Shown piece by piece: positions 33,906 to 42,729 of a DNA stretch of 64,000 nt (position 1 is the first letter of the stretch; every line of letters starts with the position of its first letter). A model generated the notes under the pieces. It ran no database searches and was not told where the DNA came from. It saw nothing but the letters and a program-made list of their open reading frames with translations. The stretch comes from Salinarimonas soli (GTDB lineage Bacteria; Pseudomonadota; Alphaproteobacteria; Rhizobiales; Beijerinckiaceae). The stretch lies in NCBI RefSeq assembly GCF_008386575.1, contig NZ_VUOA01000034.1, positions 149,573 through 213,572 on the forward strand, written 5' to 3'. A program made the translations under genes and the position numbers.

Positions 33906-33982
33906 GGCGCGGCGTCCTCCTGGATGCATGGAGCGGATCGAGCCTACGGCGGGCCCCGGCCCTGCCGCGCCCGAGCCGGCGT

Positions 33983-34327
33983 TCACCGCGCGCGGCCTGA
34001 GCCCTGCGCGGGCGGCTCGGTGACCGGGGTCGAGAGCTGGACGGCCGCCAGGGTGGGGAGGTGCAATGCCTCGAGCGCCTGGCGTGTCAGGGTCTCGCAG
34101 CCCGCCGCGTCGACCGCCTTCGCTCTGGCCGCGGCTTGCGTGACAAGCGGGCTCACGTGCGACCGGGTCTGCGGCTCGGCGTGGGGAAGCGCCAGCTGGA
34201 TACGGGTCAGATCCTCGGCGCAACCGGCGAGCGCGCTCCCGGCGGTGGAGACCTGCACGATGCACCACGCGCACAGGATCGCCGACGGGGCGAGTCGCTG
34301 TCGGGCGGTTCGGGTCGACCGGTTCAT
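33983..34327 (-). CDS. small secreted protein upstream of the GMC dehydrogenase genes
   Basis: 114 aa from ATG 34327 with GGAGG 6 bases upstream. A hydrophobic signal segment (SAILCAWCIVQVSTAGSALA) ends with an AxA-like cleavage site; the mature protein starts GCAEDLTRIQLALPHAEPQT and has a second Cys in DAAGCETLTRQAL. It has no haem-binding CxxCH, so it is not the missing cytochrome. By position (77 bases before subunit 3, same strand) it is probably the first cistron of the dehydrogenase operon. Function unknown; an extracytoplasmic helical domain resembling small conserved proteins in other alphaproteobacteria is likely. Confidence 0.65.
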   Translation of the reverse strand: MNRSTRTARQRLAPSAILCAWCIVQVSTAGSALAGCAEDLTRIQLALPHAEPQTRSHVSPLVTQAAARAKAVDAAGCETLTRQALEALHLPTLAAVQLSTPVTEPPAQGSGRAR

Positions 34328-34544
34328 CGGCGTCCTCCGGGCGGAGCGGGGGTGGTCTGAAGCTGGGTCGATCTTCGCTAAAGGCGCCTCAACGCTCCAT
34401 CATGCGCCCGGGGTGCCGCGCGACATCTTGGTTCAGGGTGGATACACGGAGGTATAGGCCGGGCGCGCATCGCGGGTCCGGCGACAGTGACGGCGCCTCA
34501 GAGCACGTGCTCGATCCTGAACGGAAGCCTCGTCGGCTAGCCGT

Positions 34545-37500
34545 TCACCCGACCTCGCCGCGACGCTCGTCCTCCCGCAACGGCCGCCCTCGTCGCCCCG
34601 TTACGAGGCCGGCCAGCGGGCGGAGGGCGCGGCCGAGATCGCCCATGAGCATGAAGACGGCCGGGACGAAGACGAGGGAGAGCAGGGTTGAGGTGATCAG
34701 GCCGCCGATGACCGCGATGGCGATCGGCGCCCGTGCCTCGCCGCCCGCCCCGATGGCGAGCGCCGAGGGAACCATGCCGGCCACCATGGCGACCGTCGTC
34801 ATGATGATGGGGCGAGCTCGCTTGCGGCCCGCGTCGACGATGGCCCGCTCCCGGCTTAAGCCCTGCGCCTCGGCCTCCAGCGCGAAATCGACCAGCAGGA
34901 TGGCGTTCTTGGTCACGATGCCCAAGAGCATGAGGATGCCGATCGAGACCGGCATGCTGATCGGCTGTCCGGCGGCGAGGAGCCCGAGCATCGCGCCGCC
35001 GATGGACAGCGGGAGCGAGAACAGGATCACGATCGGCTGGAGGAAGCTCGCGAACAGGATGACGAGCACGCCGTAGACCAGGAGCAGGCCGGCCTGCATG
35101 GCGATGGCGAACCCGTCGAACAGCTCGGTCATGGTTTCGGCGTCGCCCGCCTCTCGCACCGAGATGCCGGGCGGCGGCTGGCGCGCGGCCGGCAGGGCGA
35201 GCGTGGCGCTCATGGCCTCGCCGAGCGCCACGCCTCCAGCGAGATCGGCCTCGATGGTGATGCTGCGCGCGCGGTCATAGCGCTCGATGCTCGCCTGCCC
35301 CTGGCCGAGCTGCACCTCCGCCACGGCGCCCAAGGGGACCGGCTGGCCTTGCGGTCCGGCGACCTGCAGGGCCTCGAGGAAGAGCCGGTCCTCCAGGAAG
35401 GCCGGATCGAGCCGAACCCGCACGGGCAGGAGGCGCCCGCCCATGTCGACGCGGGGCAGGTTGGGGCCGACATCCCCGAGCGTCGTGACCCGCAGCGCCT
35501 CGGCGAGCGCCGCGGACGGCAGGCCGAGGGCGGCGGCCTCGGGGCGGGGCAGCACCCGGATCTCGGGCTGCGCCAGGGAGGCGGTGGAGATCACGTTGCT
35601 GAGCTGCGGCAGCCGGCGCATCTGCGCCGCGAGGTCGGCCGCGGCAGCCGATACGCCTGCCCCGTCTTCCCCCGTGACGATGACGGTCACGGGCCGCAGG
35701 CCGTTGGCGTCGAGGAAGTAGAAGCGGATGTCGGGCACCTGGGCGAGCTCGTCGGCGATCACGCGTTCGAGCTCGCGCTGGGGCCGCTTGCGCTCGGCGC
35801 GAGACGCGTAATCGACGATCAACGTCGCCCGCCGGGCCTCGGGAGCGCCGATCGGCACCCGCCCGCCCTGGACGAGGACGGAGCGCACCTCGGGGATCGC
35901 CTTCAGCCGCCGGGTCACCGCGTCGGCGGTGGCGCGCGTCCCGTCGAGGCCGACACCGGGCGGCAGCTCGAGGACGACGAGCGAGCGGCTGGTGTCCTCG
36001 GGCGGCAGGAGCGTCGTGGGCAGGAGCAGCGCGCTCGCGATCGAGCCGGCGAAGACCGCGAGGCCGAGGACGACCGTGACGATCCGGTGGCGCACCGACC
36101 AAGCGACGAGGCCGGTATAGGCCCGCAGGATGCGCCCGTCGGCCTCGTCATGGGCGTGCGCGGCCGAGCTGTCGCGCAGGAAATAGGCCGCGAGCATGGG
36201 CGTGATCAGGCGCGCCACGAGGAGCGAGACGAACACCGCCACCGCGATCGTGACGCCGAACTGCTTGAAGAACTGGCCCGCGATCCCGCCCATGAAGCTC
36301 GATGGCACGAAGATCGCGATGATCGTCGCCGTAATCGCGATTACGGCGAGCCCGATCTCGTCCGCCGCCTCCAGCGCCGCGTCGTAGGCCGACTTCCCCG
36401 TCCGCATGTGCCGGATGATGTTCTCGATCTCGACGATGGCGTCGTCCACGAGGATCCCCGTCGAGAGCGTGATCGCGAGCAGGCTGACGAGGTTGAGGGA
36501 GAAGCCCAGCGTCTCCATGGCCCAGAAGGTCGGGAGGATGGAGAGCGGGAGGGCGATCGCGGCGATGAGCGTCGCCCGCCAGTCCTTGAGGAAGATGAAC
36601 ACCACGATCACCGCGAGCGCCGCCCCCTCCAGGAGCGTGCTCACCGTCGCGTGATAGTTGCCGATCGTGTACTCGACCGGGTTGTCGACGAGCCTGAACG
36701 AGACCCCGGGGTGGGCGGCGGCGAGCGCGGCCACGCGAGCCGCGACCTCCCGCGCGACGTCGACGTCGCTCGCGCCCCGGGCCCGGGAGACCGCGAAGGC
36801 CACGATGGGCTCGCCGTCGAACATGGCAAAGGTGCGCGGCTCCGCCACCGTGTCTCGAACCGTGCCGAGGTCGTCGAGGCGCAGGGTCGAGCCGTTCGGC
36901 ATCGCGATCGGGGTCGAGGCGAGCGCCTCGACGGTGTGGACGCCGGCAAGCGTCCGGATCACCGTATCGCGACCCGACGCCGGCGCCCGCCCGCCCGCCA
37001 TGTCGGCGGTCGCGGCCCGCAATTGCTGGTTCACCCCCGGGACGGTGAGCCCCGCCTCCGCCAGGCGGACCGGGTCGAGGGTGACGGAGATCTCCCGGTC
37101 GAAGCCGCCGATGCGCTCGACCGTGCCGACCCCCGCGACGCCGAGCAGCGCCCGCTTCACCGTGTCGTCGACGAAGGAGGAGATCTCCTCCGCCGTCCGG
37201 GAGGGCGCGACGACGCCAAAGGTGACGATCGGGAGGCCGGCGATCTCGATGCGCTGGACGATCGGCTCCTGCACGGTCTGGGGCAGGTCCGCCCGCAGGC
37301 GCCCCAGCGCGTCCTTCACGTCGTTGACGGCCGTGGCCGGGTCGGTCTCCAGCCGGAACTCGATGAGCGTCGACGACAAGCCGTCGGTGATCGAGGACGA
37401 TACGTGCCGGACGCCGGCGATGCTGGCGACCGCCGTCTCGACGGGCTTGGTGACCTGCGCCTCGATCTCGGCGGGCGCGGCGCCGAACTGGGGGACGACC

Positions 37501-37646
37501 ACTGAGACGATGGGGAGGTCCACAGACGGCAGCCGGGTCACGGGCAGCCGTTGCAGGCTCGTCATGCCCAGGGCAACCAGGACGAGGAAGAGGACGAGCG
37601 CGGGGATCGGCCGCCGGATCGAGGCCGCCGAGACGTTGAGCCTCAT
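34545..37646 (-). CDS. RND-family efflux transporter permease (HAE1/AcrB-like)
   Basis: 1033 aa, the normal RND length. The start ATG 37646 overlaps the adaptor stop by four bases (ATGA). N-terminal IRRPIPALVLFLVLVALGMT is TM1, followed by the periplasmic porter domain (LPSVDLPIVSVVVPQFGAAP, FDREISVTLDPVRLAEAGLT), then TM2-6 with the proton-relay region LLAITLSTGILVDDAIVEIE, the second porter domain and TM8-12 containing GIVTKNAILLVDFALEAEAQ. The Asp pair in TM4 (VDDAIV) supports proton-driven antiport. No outer-membrane factor is encoded nearby, so a shared TolC-like channel is needed. Substrates unknown. Confidence 0.92.
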   Translation of the reverse strand: MRLNVSAASIRRPIPALVLFLVLVALGMTSLQRLPVTRLPSVDLPIVSVVVPQFGAAPAEIEAQVTKPVETAVASIAGVRHVSSSITDGLSSTLIEFRLETDPATAVNDVKDALGRLRADLPQTVQEPIVQRIEIAGLPIVTFGVVAPSRTAEEISSFVDDTVKRALLGVAGVGTVERIGGFDREISVTLDPVRLAEAGLTVPGVNQQLRAATADMAGGRAPASGRDTVIRTLAGVHTVEALASTPIAMPNGSTLRLDDLGTVRDTVAEPRTFAMFDGEPIVAFAVSRARGASDVDVAREVAARVAALAAAHPGVSFRLVDNPVEYTIGNYHATVSTLLEGAALAVIVVFIFLKDWRATLIAAIALPLSILPTFWAMETLGFSLNLVSLLAITLSTGILVDDAIVEIENIIRHMRTGKSAYDAALEAADEIGLAVIAITATIIAIFVPSSFMGGIAGQFFKQFGVTIAVAVFVSLLVARLITPMLAAYFLRDSSAAHAHDEADGRILRAYTGLVAWSVRHRIVTVVLGLAVFAGSIASALLLPTTLLPPEDTSRSLVVLELPPGVGLDGTRATADAVTRRLKAIPEVRSVLVQGGRVPIGAPEARRATLIVDYASRAERKRPQRELERVIADELAQVPDIRFYFLDANGLRPVTVIVTGEDGAGVSAAAADLAAQMRRLPQLSNVISTASLAQPEIRVLPRPEAAALGLPSAALAEALRVTTLGDVGPNLPRVDMGGRLLPVRVRLDPAFLEDRLFLEALQVAGPQGQPVPLGAVAEVQLGQGQASIERYDRARSITIEADLAGGVALGEAMSATLALPAARQPPPGISVREAGDAETMTELFDGFAIAMQAGLLLVYGVLVILFASFLQPIVILFSLPLSIGGAMLGLLAAGQPISMPVSIGILMLLGIVTKNAILLVDFALEAEAQGLSRERAIVDAGRKRARPIIMTTVAMVAGMVPSALAIGAGGEARAPIAIAVIGGLITSTLLSLVFVPAVFMLMGDLGRALRPLAGLVTGRRGRPLREDERRGEVG

Positions 37647-38551
37647 CGCGCGGTCTCGGGGAGGATCGTGCGGACGAGGTCGCCGTCCCTCACGAAGGCG
37701 CTCGCGCGGGAGACGACGAGATCGCCGGCCGCGAGTCCCTCCCGGATCTGCACCCGGCCGCCCTCGACGAGCCCGGGCCGCACCGTCACCGTCTCGACCC
37801 GACCGTCCCGGACCCGCTGGACCATGGTGCGCTCTCCCTCGGCGACGAGCGCCGAGATCGGCACGACTGGGCCGCAGCCGGCGCCGATCTCGATCGTCCC
37901 CGCCACCGAGGCGCCGAACCGCAGCCGCGGGTCGGCTTCGAAGGCGATGCGGACGAGGCTCAGGCGGCTCTGACGGTCGATCTCGGGCGCGACGTGGCGC
38001 ACGCGGCCTGCGATCAGCCCGCCCGGCGTTTGGAGGCGCGCGACCTGGCCCGGCTGGACATTGGCGAGGCGCGCGACGGCAAGGCCCGTCGCCACGTCCA
38101 TCGCGCCGTCCCGGGCGAGCCGGAAGAGCGGGTCCGGGCTCGACGCCGACGCGATCACACCGATCCGGGCGCCGCGGGCCAGCACGAGGCCGTCCACCGG
38201 AGCGGTCACATCGATCGGTTCGCCGCCGCTCCCCGCCGGACCGGGCGGGGCAAGGCGCGCGAGAACCTGTCCCGCCGTCACCCGCGCGCCCTCCTCGACG
38301 AGAACCTCCGTGACGCGCCCGCCCTCGATGGGGGGCAGGACGAGCGCATCCTCCCGGGCGACGAGCATCCCGATGAACGGCACGCGATCCGCGAGGCATT
38401 CCTCCGCCACCCGGGCGACCGTCACGGCCTGACCCGCCGGGCCGGGCTGTGCCGCCAGCCCCATGGTCAAGGGATCGAGGACGGCGAGGAGCGGGATCGC
38501 AAGAGGGGCGGCACGGCGCCGGAGCCAGTGCCGTACAGAGGGGAGACTCAT
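37643..38551 (-). CDS. RND efflux periplasmic adaptor (membrane fusion protein)
   Basis: 302 aa from ATG 38551; upstream TTG at 38593 is in frame but less likely. A membrane/signal segment (APLAIPLLAVLDPLTMGLAA) is followed by a short barrel-sandwich/lipoyl domain (VTEVLVEEGARVTAGQVLAR and DGLVLARGARIGVIASASSP) without the long alpha-hairpin found in AcrA, then a beta-barrel (GQVARLQTPGGLIAGRVRHV) and membrane-proximal domain (VREGLAAGDLVVSRASAFV-like end). The reduced size suits short-hairpin adaptors of HAE1 systems. It is translationally coupled to the permease and divergent from the hopanoid gene hpnB, with 247 bases between. Confidence 0.88.
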   Translation of the reverse strand: MSLPSVRHWLRRRAAPLAIPLLAVLDPLTMGLAAQPGPAGQAVTVARVAEECLADRVPFIGMLVAREDALVLPPIEGGRVTEVLVEEGARVTAGQVLARLAPPGPAGSGGEPIDVTAPVDGLVLARGARIGVIASASSPDPLFRLARDGAMDVATGLAVARLANVQPGQVARLQTPGGLIAGRVRHVAPEIDRQSRLSLVRIAFEADPRLRFGASVAGTIEIGAGCGPVVPISALVAEGERTMVQRVRDGRVETVTVRPGLVEGGRVQIREGLAAGDLVVSRASAFVRDGDLVRTILPETAR

Positions 38552-38798
38552 CGCGATCCGATCCAGATCATCCCTGCCGACCCGTCGCTCCAAGCCTGGC
38601 GTGAACGGTTAATCGAGAAAGCCAGATCCCTCCCTGATTGTCCATCATGGGCTCGGCCGTACGAAGACCACATTGAGCCCTGCTACTTGGCGCATCGCTG
38701 GTGCGGTGCTTCGCGTGGGGGCGGACCATCGTGGCTATGGAGCCGGCCCGCTGCCCTGCCCAGCGATGGTGCCCGGGACATGTTCGCTTGGAGGTGGG

Positions 38799-40001
38799 AT
38801 GAGCCTCGTGCCCCTGACTTTGGCCGGAGCGAGCCTCGCGATCTGGGCCGTGCTCGTGTTCGCCCGGGGCGGCTTCTGGCGAGCACGCGAGCGGCTCGAC
38901 GACAGGGTGCACCCGCGCGTGCCGTGGCCCGCGGTCGTCGCGGTGGTGCCCGCGCGCGACGAGGCTGGCGTCATCGGGCGCACGATCGCCTCCGTCGTCG
39001 ACCAGGACTATCCGGGCCCGCTCACGGTCGTCCTTGTGGACGATCACAGCACGGACGGCACCGCCGAGCTGGCGCGTCTCGCCGCAGAACGCCGGGGTCG
39101 CGGCGAGAGGTTGAGGATCGTGGTCTCGCGCCCGCTTCCGGGCGGCTGGACCGGCAAGCTCTGGGCGCTCAGCGAGGGCCTCGACCTCGCCGCCCGCGAG
39201 GCGCCGAACGCACCTTTCGTCTGGTTCACGGATGCCGACATCGAGCATGATCCCGACACCCTGCGCAGCCTCGTCGCCAAGGTGTCGGCGGAGGATCGGG
39301 ATCTCGTATCGGTGATGGCCCGCCTGTCCTGCGAGGGACCATGGGAGAGGCTGCTCGTCCCGCCCTTCGTGTTCTTCTTCGCGATGCTCTACCCGTTCGC
39401 CTGGGTGAACGACCGCCGGCGCCGCACCGCGGCTGCGGCCGGGGGCTGCGTGCTCCTGCGCCGGGAGGCCCTGGCGCGGGCAGGGGGCCTCGCCGCGATC
39501 CGGGGCGAGATCATCGACGACTGCGCCCTTGCCCGCGCGATCAAGGCACGGGGGCGGGAGGGCGGCGGGTCGCTCTGGCTCGGGCTGACGGGGCGTGTCC
39601 GCAGCGTGCGGCCTTATACCGGCCTGTCGGGCATCTGGGGGATGGTGGCGCGCAGCGCCTATACCCAGCTGCGGCACTCTCCCGTCCTTCTCGGCCTCAC
39701 CATCGTAGGCATGATCCTGGTCTATCTTGTGCCGCCAGGTCTCGTCCTGTCCGCACCCTGGCACGAGAACCTGCCTGCGGCCGCACTCGGCGCCCTCGCG
39801 TGGGTTCTCATGACCGTGGCGTTCATGCCGATGATCCGGTTCTATGGCCTCGCGCCCTGGAGGGCCTTGCTCCTGCCCGGCGCGGCCGTGCTCTATTGTG
39901 CCATGACGATCGACTCGGCGGCCGCCCATGGGCGAGGCCGCGGGGGAGCCTGGAAAGGGCGGACGCAAGGGGGTTCGATTGGCTCTGACGCGACCTTCTG
40001 A
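38799..40001 (+). CDS. hpnB: hopanoid-associated glycosyltransferase HpnB
   Basis: 400 aa; ATG 38799 with GGAGGTGGG directly upstream. A hydrophobic N-terminus anchors a GT2 domain: AVVAVVPARDEAGVIGRTIA (nucleotide-sugar binding), VVLVDDHSTDGTAE, VWFTDADIEHDPDTL (DxD metal motif) and EIIDDCALARAIKARGREG. Two or three membrane helices follow near the C-terminus (LLGLTIVGMILVYLVPPGLV). HpnB proteins are conserved in hopanoid clusters, though their exact product is not settled. The 3' end overlaps the shc reading frame. Confidence 0.85.
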   Translation: MSLVPLTLAGASLAIWAVLVFARGGFWRARERLDDRVHPRVPWPAVVAVVPARDEAGVIGRTIASVVDQDYPGPLTVVLVDDHSTDGTAELARLAAERRGRGERLRIVVSRPLPGGWTGKLWALSEGLDLAAREAPNAPFVWFTDADIEHDPDTLRSLVAKVSAEDRDLVSVMARLSCEGPWERLLVPPFVFFFAMLYPFAWVNDRRRRTAAAAGGCVLLRREALARAGGLAAIRGEIIDDCALARAIKARGREGGGSLWLGLTGRVRSVRPYTGLSGIWGMVARSAYTQLRHSPVLLGLTIVGMILVYLVPPGLVLSAPWHENLPAAALGALAWVLMTVAFMPMIRFYGLAPWRALLLPGAAVLYCAMTIDSAAAHGRGRGGAWKGRTQGGSIGSDATF

Positions 40002-41988
40002 TCTTGGAACCGCAAGACGGGACCTGCCGCCCGTGATGCTCCGCGCGGACGGGCGGCTGTGGATCGATCCACCGGTCTCCGCTCCCCTCGACGGCGGGGA
40101 ATCCTCTATCGTGGCCGAGGCCCGCGCGGCGCTCGTCGCGCTGCAGCGGCCGGACGGTCACTGGCTGTTCGAGCTCGAGGCGGACGTCACGATCTCGGCC
40201 GAGTACATCTTCCTCCAGCATTATCTCGACGAGATCGATCCGGCGGAGGAGGGGCGGATCGCCGCCTATATCCGCGGATGCCAGGCCTCGAACGGCGGCT
40301 GGCCCTTGTTCGAGGCGGGTGAACCGGATCTCTCCGCCACCGTGAAGGCCTACTACGCGCTCAAGCTCGCCGGCGACGATCCGGACGCGCCGCACATGAT
40401 CCGGGCCCGCAGCTTGATCCTCAGCCTCGGCGGCGCCGCGAAGGCGAACGTGTTCACGCGCATCGCGCTCGCGCTCTTCGGGCAGGTGCCCTGGCGCGCC
40501 GTGCCGGCCATGCCCGTCGAGCTCATGCTCCTGCCGCGGCGGTCGCCCTTTCACGTCGAGAAGATCTCGTACTGGTCGCGGACCGTGATCGTCCCGCTCC
40601 TGATTCTCATGGCGCTGCGGCCTCAGGCGCGAAACCCGCGCGGCGTCCACATCCGGGAGCTCTTCTTGCGGCCGCCCGAGGACGAGCAGGCCTACATCAC
40701 CCATCCGGCCGATGCCCGCCTCGGCCCTGCTTTCCTCCACCTCGACCGCCTGCTGCGGGAGGTCGAGCCGCGCTTCCCCCGGGGCATGCGGCAGCGGGCG
40801 ATCCAGGCGGCCATCGACTTCATCGAGCCGCGCCTCAACGGCGACAACGGCCTCGGCGCGATCTTCCCCGCCATGGCAAACGTGGTCATGGCCTTCGACG
40901 CCATCGGCCGCCCGAAGGACGACCCGGCGGTCCAGACGGCGAAGCAAGCGATCCGCAAGCTCCTCGTCGACGGCGAGCGGACCTATTGCCAGCCCTGCCT
41001 CTCGCCGGTCTGGGACACCGCCCTTGCTATGCATGCCCTCCTCGAGGCGGGGGAGACCATCGAGGGCGCGGTGCTCGATCGCGCCGCGCAGTGGCTCCTC
41101 GACCGGGAGATCGCCGAGACCCGCGGCGACTGGACCTGGAAGCGGCCCCTGCTGCCCCCCTCGGGCTGGGCCTTCCAGTATCGGAACGACCACTACCCGG
41201 ACGTGGACGATACGGCGGTGGTCGCGATGGCGCTCCACCGGGCCGATCCGGATCGCTACCGGGCGTGCCTGGAGCGGGCCTGCGCCTGGATCGTCGGCAT
41301 CCAGAGCCGCAGCGGCGGCTGGGGCGCCTTCGACGTCGACAACACCTACCACTACCTCAACGCCATCCCCTTCGCCGATCACGGCGCCCTGCTCGACCCG
41401 CCGACCGTGGACGTCACGGCGCGCTGCGTCAGCATGCTGGCCCAGCTCGGGCTCGGGCGGGATCATGACGCGGTTCGGCGCGGCGTCGCCTTCATTCGCC
41501 GCGAGCAGGAGCCGGACGGTTCCTGGTATGGCCGCTGGGGCGTGAACTACGTCTACGGCACGTGGTCGGCTTTGTGCGCCCTCAACGCCGTGGGCGAGCC
41601 GCCCGACAGCCCCGCGATGCGCCGGGCGGGGAACTGGCTCAAGGCGCGCCAGAACCCGGACGGCGGCTGGGGGGAGGACTGCGCCTCCTACGCGCCCGCG
41701 GGCCGCGACCGCGCCTACCCCTCCACGCCCTCGCAGACGGCCTGGGCCGTGCTCGCCCTCATGGCGGCCGGGGAGGGCGCGGGGGAAGCGGCCCGGCGCG
41801 GCGCCGCCTTCCTGGAGAGCGCCCCTCGCCAGGGCGCGCGCTGGCGCGAGGAGCCCTGGACCGGGACGGGGTTCCCGCGCGTCTTCTACCTGAAGTACCA
41901 CGGCTATGCCGCCTACTTCCCCCTCTGGGCGCTCGCGCGCTATAAGCGCCTGCTGCGCGGGGAGACGAGGGTGCCCTGGGGCATGTGA
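39928..41988 (+). CDS. shc: squalene-hopene cyclase
   Basis: 686 aa class II triterpene cyclase that folds squalene into hopene/diplopterol at the inner membrane. The catalytic DxDD motif is present as PDVDDTAVV (Asp425-Asp428), and several QW repeats flank it (GCQASNGGWPLFEAG, SRSGGWGAFDVDNTYHYL, EPDGSWYGRWGVNYVYGTW and QNPDGGWGEDC). The start is uncertain: ATG 39928 overlaps hpnB by 74 bases and has no clear ribosome site, while TTG 39979 has AAGGGGG about 5 bases upstream, and ATG 40036 is a third option. Operon order hpnB-shc-hpnG is close-packed (54 bases to hpnG). Confidence 0.95.
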   Translation: MGEAAGEPGKGGRKGVRLALTRPSDLGTARRDLPPVMLRADGRLWIDPPVSAPLDGGESSIVAEARAALVALQRPDGHWLFELEADVTISAEYIFLQHYLDEIDPAEEGRIAAYIRGCQASNGGWPLFEAGEPDLSATVKAYYALKLAGDDPDAPHMIRARSLILSLGGAAKANVFTRIALALFGQVPWRAVPAMPVELMLLPRRSPFHVEKISYWSRTVIVPLLILMALRPQARNPRGVHIRELFLRPPEDEQAYITHPADARLGPAFLHLDRLLREVEPRFPRGMRQRAIQAAIDFIEPRLNGDNGLGAIFPAMANVVMAFDAIGRPKDDPAVQTAKQAIRKLLVDGERTYCQPCLSPVWDTALAMHALLEAGETIEGAVLDRAAQWLLDREIAETRGDWTWKRPLLPPSGWAFQYRNDHYPDVDDTAVVAMALHRADPDRYRACLERACAWIVGIQSRSGGWGAFDVDNTYHYLNAIPFADHGALLDPPTVDVTARCVSMLAQLGLGRDHDAVRRGVAFIRREQEPDGSWYGRWGVNYVYGTWSALCALNAVGEPPDSPAMRRAGNWLKARQNPDGGWGEDCASYAPAGRDRAYPSTPSQTAWAVLALMAAGEGAGEAARRGAAFLESAPRQGARWREEPWTGTGFPRVFYLKYHGYAAYFPLWALARYKRLLRGETRVPWGM

Positions 41989-42042
41989 CGTTGGTGCCTG
42001 CCTGCGGCTGATCCGGCTCCAGCGGGGGACGGAGGCTGCCCG

Positions 42043-42729
42043 ATGCGGATCGGCGTTCTGACGGGCCTCAAGGCGGAGGCCCGCCTACTCGGGCCGCTGC
42101 GGCTGCGCTCCAGGACTCGGCTCGTCGTGGTCCGCACCGGGGCCGACCCGGACGTCGCCCGCGCGGAGGCCGAACGGCTGGCGGAAAGCGGGGTGTCGGC
42201 GCTCCTGAGCTTCGGCTTGGCCGGCGGCCTCGATCCGAGCCTGCGGGCCGGGGAGGTGGTCCTTGCCGACCGGGTGGTGCTGCCCGACGGACGCCAGGTC
42301 GAAACTCATCCCGCATGGCTCGCCTGGACGCGGCGGCGGGTCGCCCTGACGGGGCGCCCCGTCCATGTCGGACCGGTGGCCGGATCGGACCGGCTCCTCG
42401 CGTCGGCCACCGAGAAGCAGCGGCTCTACCGCGAATTCGGCGCGCTCGCCGTCGACATGGAGAGCGGCGCCGTAGCCGAGGCCGCGGAGGCGTTCGGGCT
42501 TCCCTTCATCGTGGTGCGAGCGGTTGCGGACGGGGCGGGGACGGTGCTGCCGGGCGTCGCCCGCGTGCCGCTCCGGGGGGACGGCACCGTCGACCTGCCC
42601 CGGATCGCCCGCGCCCTCCTCACCAAGCCAGGGGAGTGGCCCGCCGTGGCGCGGCTTGCCCTCGACACCCGCGCCGCCTTCAGGTCCCTACGCGACGCTG
42701 TGCTTGCTGGCGCCGGCGGCGGGCGCTGA
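42043..42729 (+). CDS. hpnG: HpnG, adenosylhopane nucleosidase/phosphorylase
   Basis: 228 aa of the purine-nucleoside phosphorylase/MTA-SAH nucleosidase family. In hopanoid synthesis HpnG removes adenine from adenosylhopane, giving the ribosyl intermediate of bacteriohopanetetrol. The family features are IGVLTGLKAEARLL at the N-terminus, SFGLAGGLDPSLRAGEVV and the ribose/base-binding VDMESGAVAEAAEAFGLPF (DMES). It follows shc by 54 bases. The 3' end overlaps the convergent hpnH gene by 42 bases. Confidence 0.9.
   Translation: MRIGVLTGLKAEARLLGPLRLRSRTRLVVVRTGADPDVARAEAERLAESGVSALLSFGLAGGLDPSLRAGEVVLADRVVLPDGRQVETHPAWLAWTRRRVALTGRPVHVGPVAGSDRLLASATEKQRLYREFGALAVDMESGAVAEAAEAFGLPFIVVRAVADGAGTVLPGVARVPLRGDGTVDLPRIARALLTKPGEWPAVARLALDTRAAFRSLRDAVLAGAGGGR

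Noticed and set aside
35349-37505. Plus-strand open frame of 718 codons opposite the RND permease
   Set aside because: Asp/Arg/Glu-rich shadow of the RND coding strand; no family motif.
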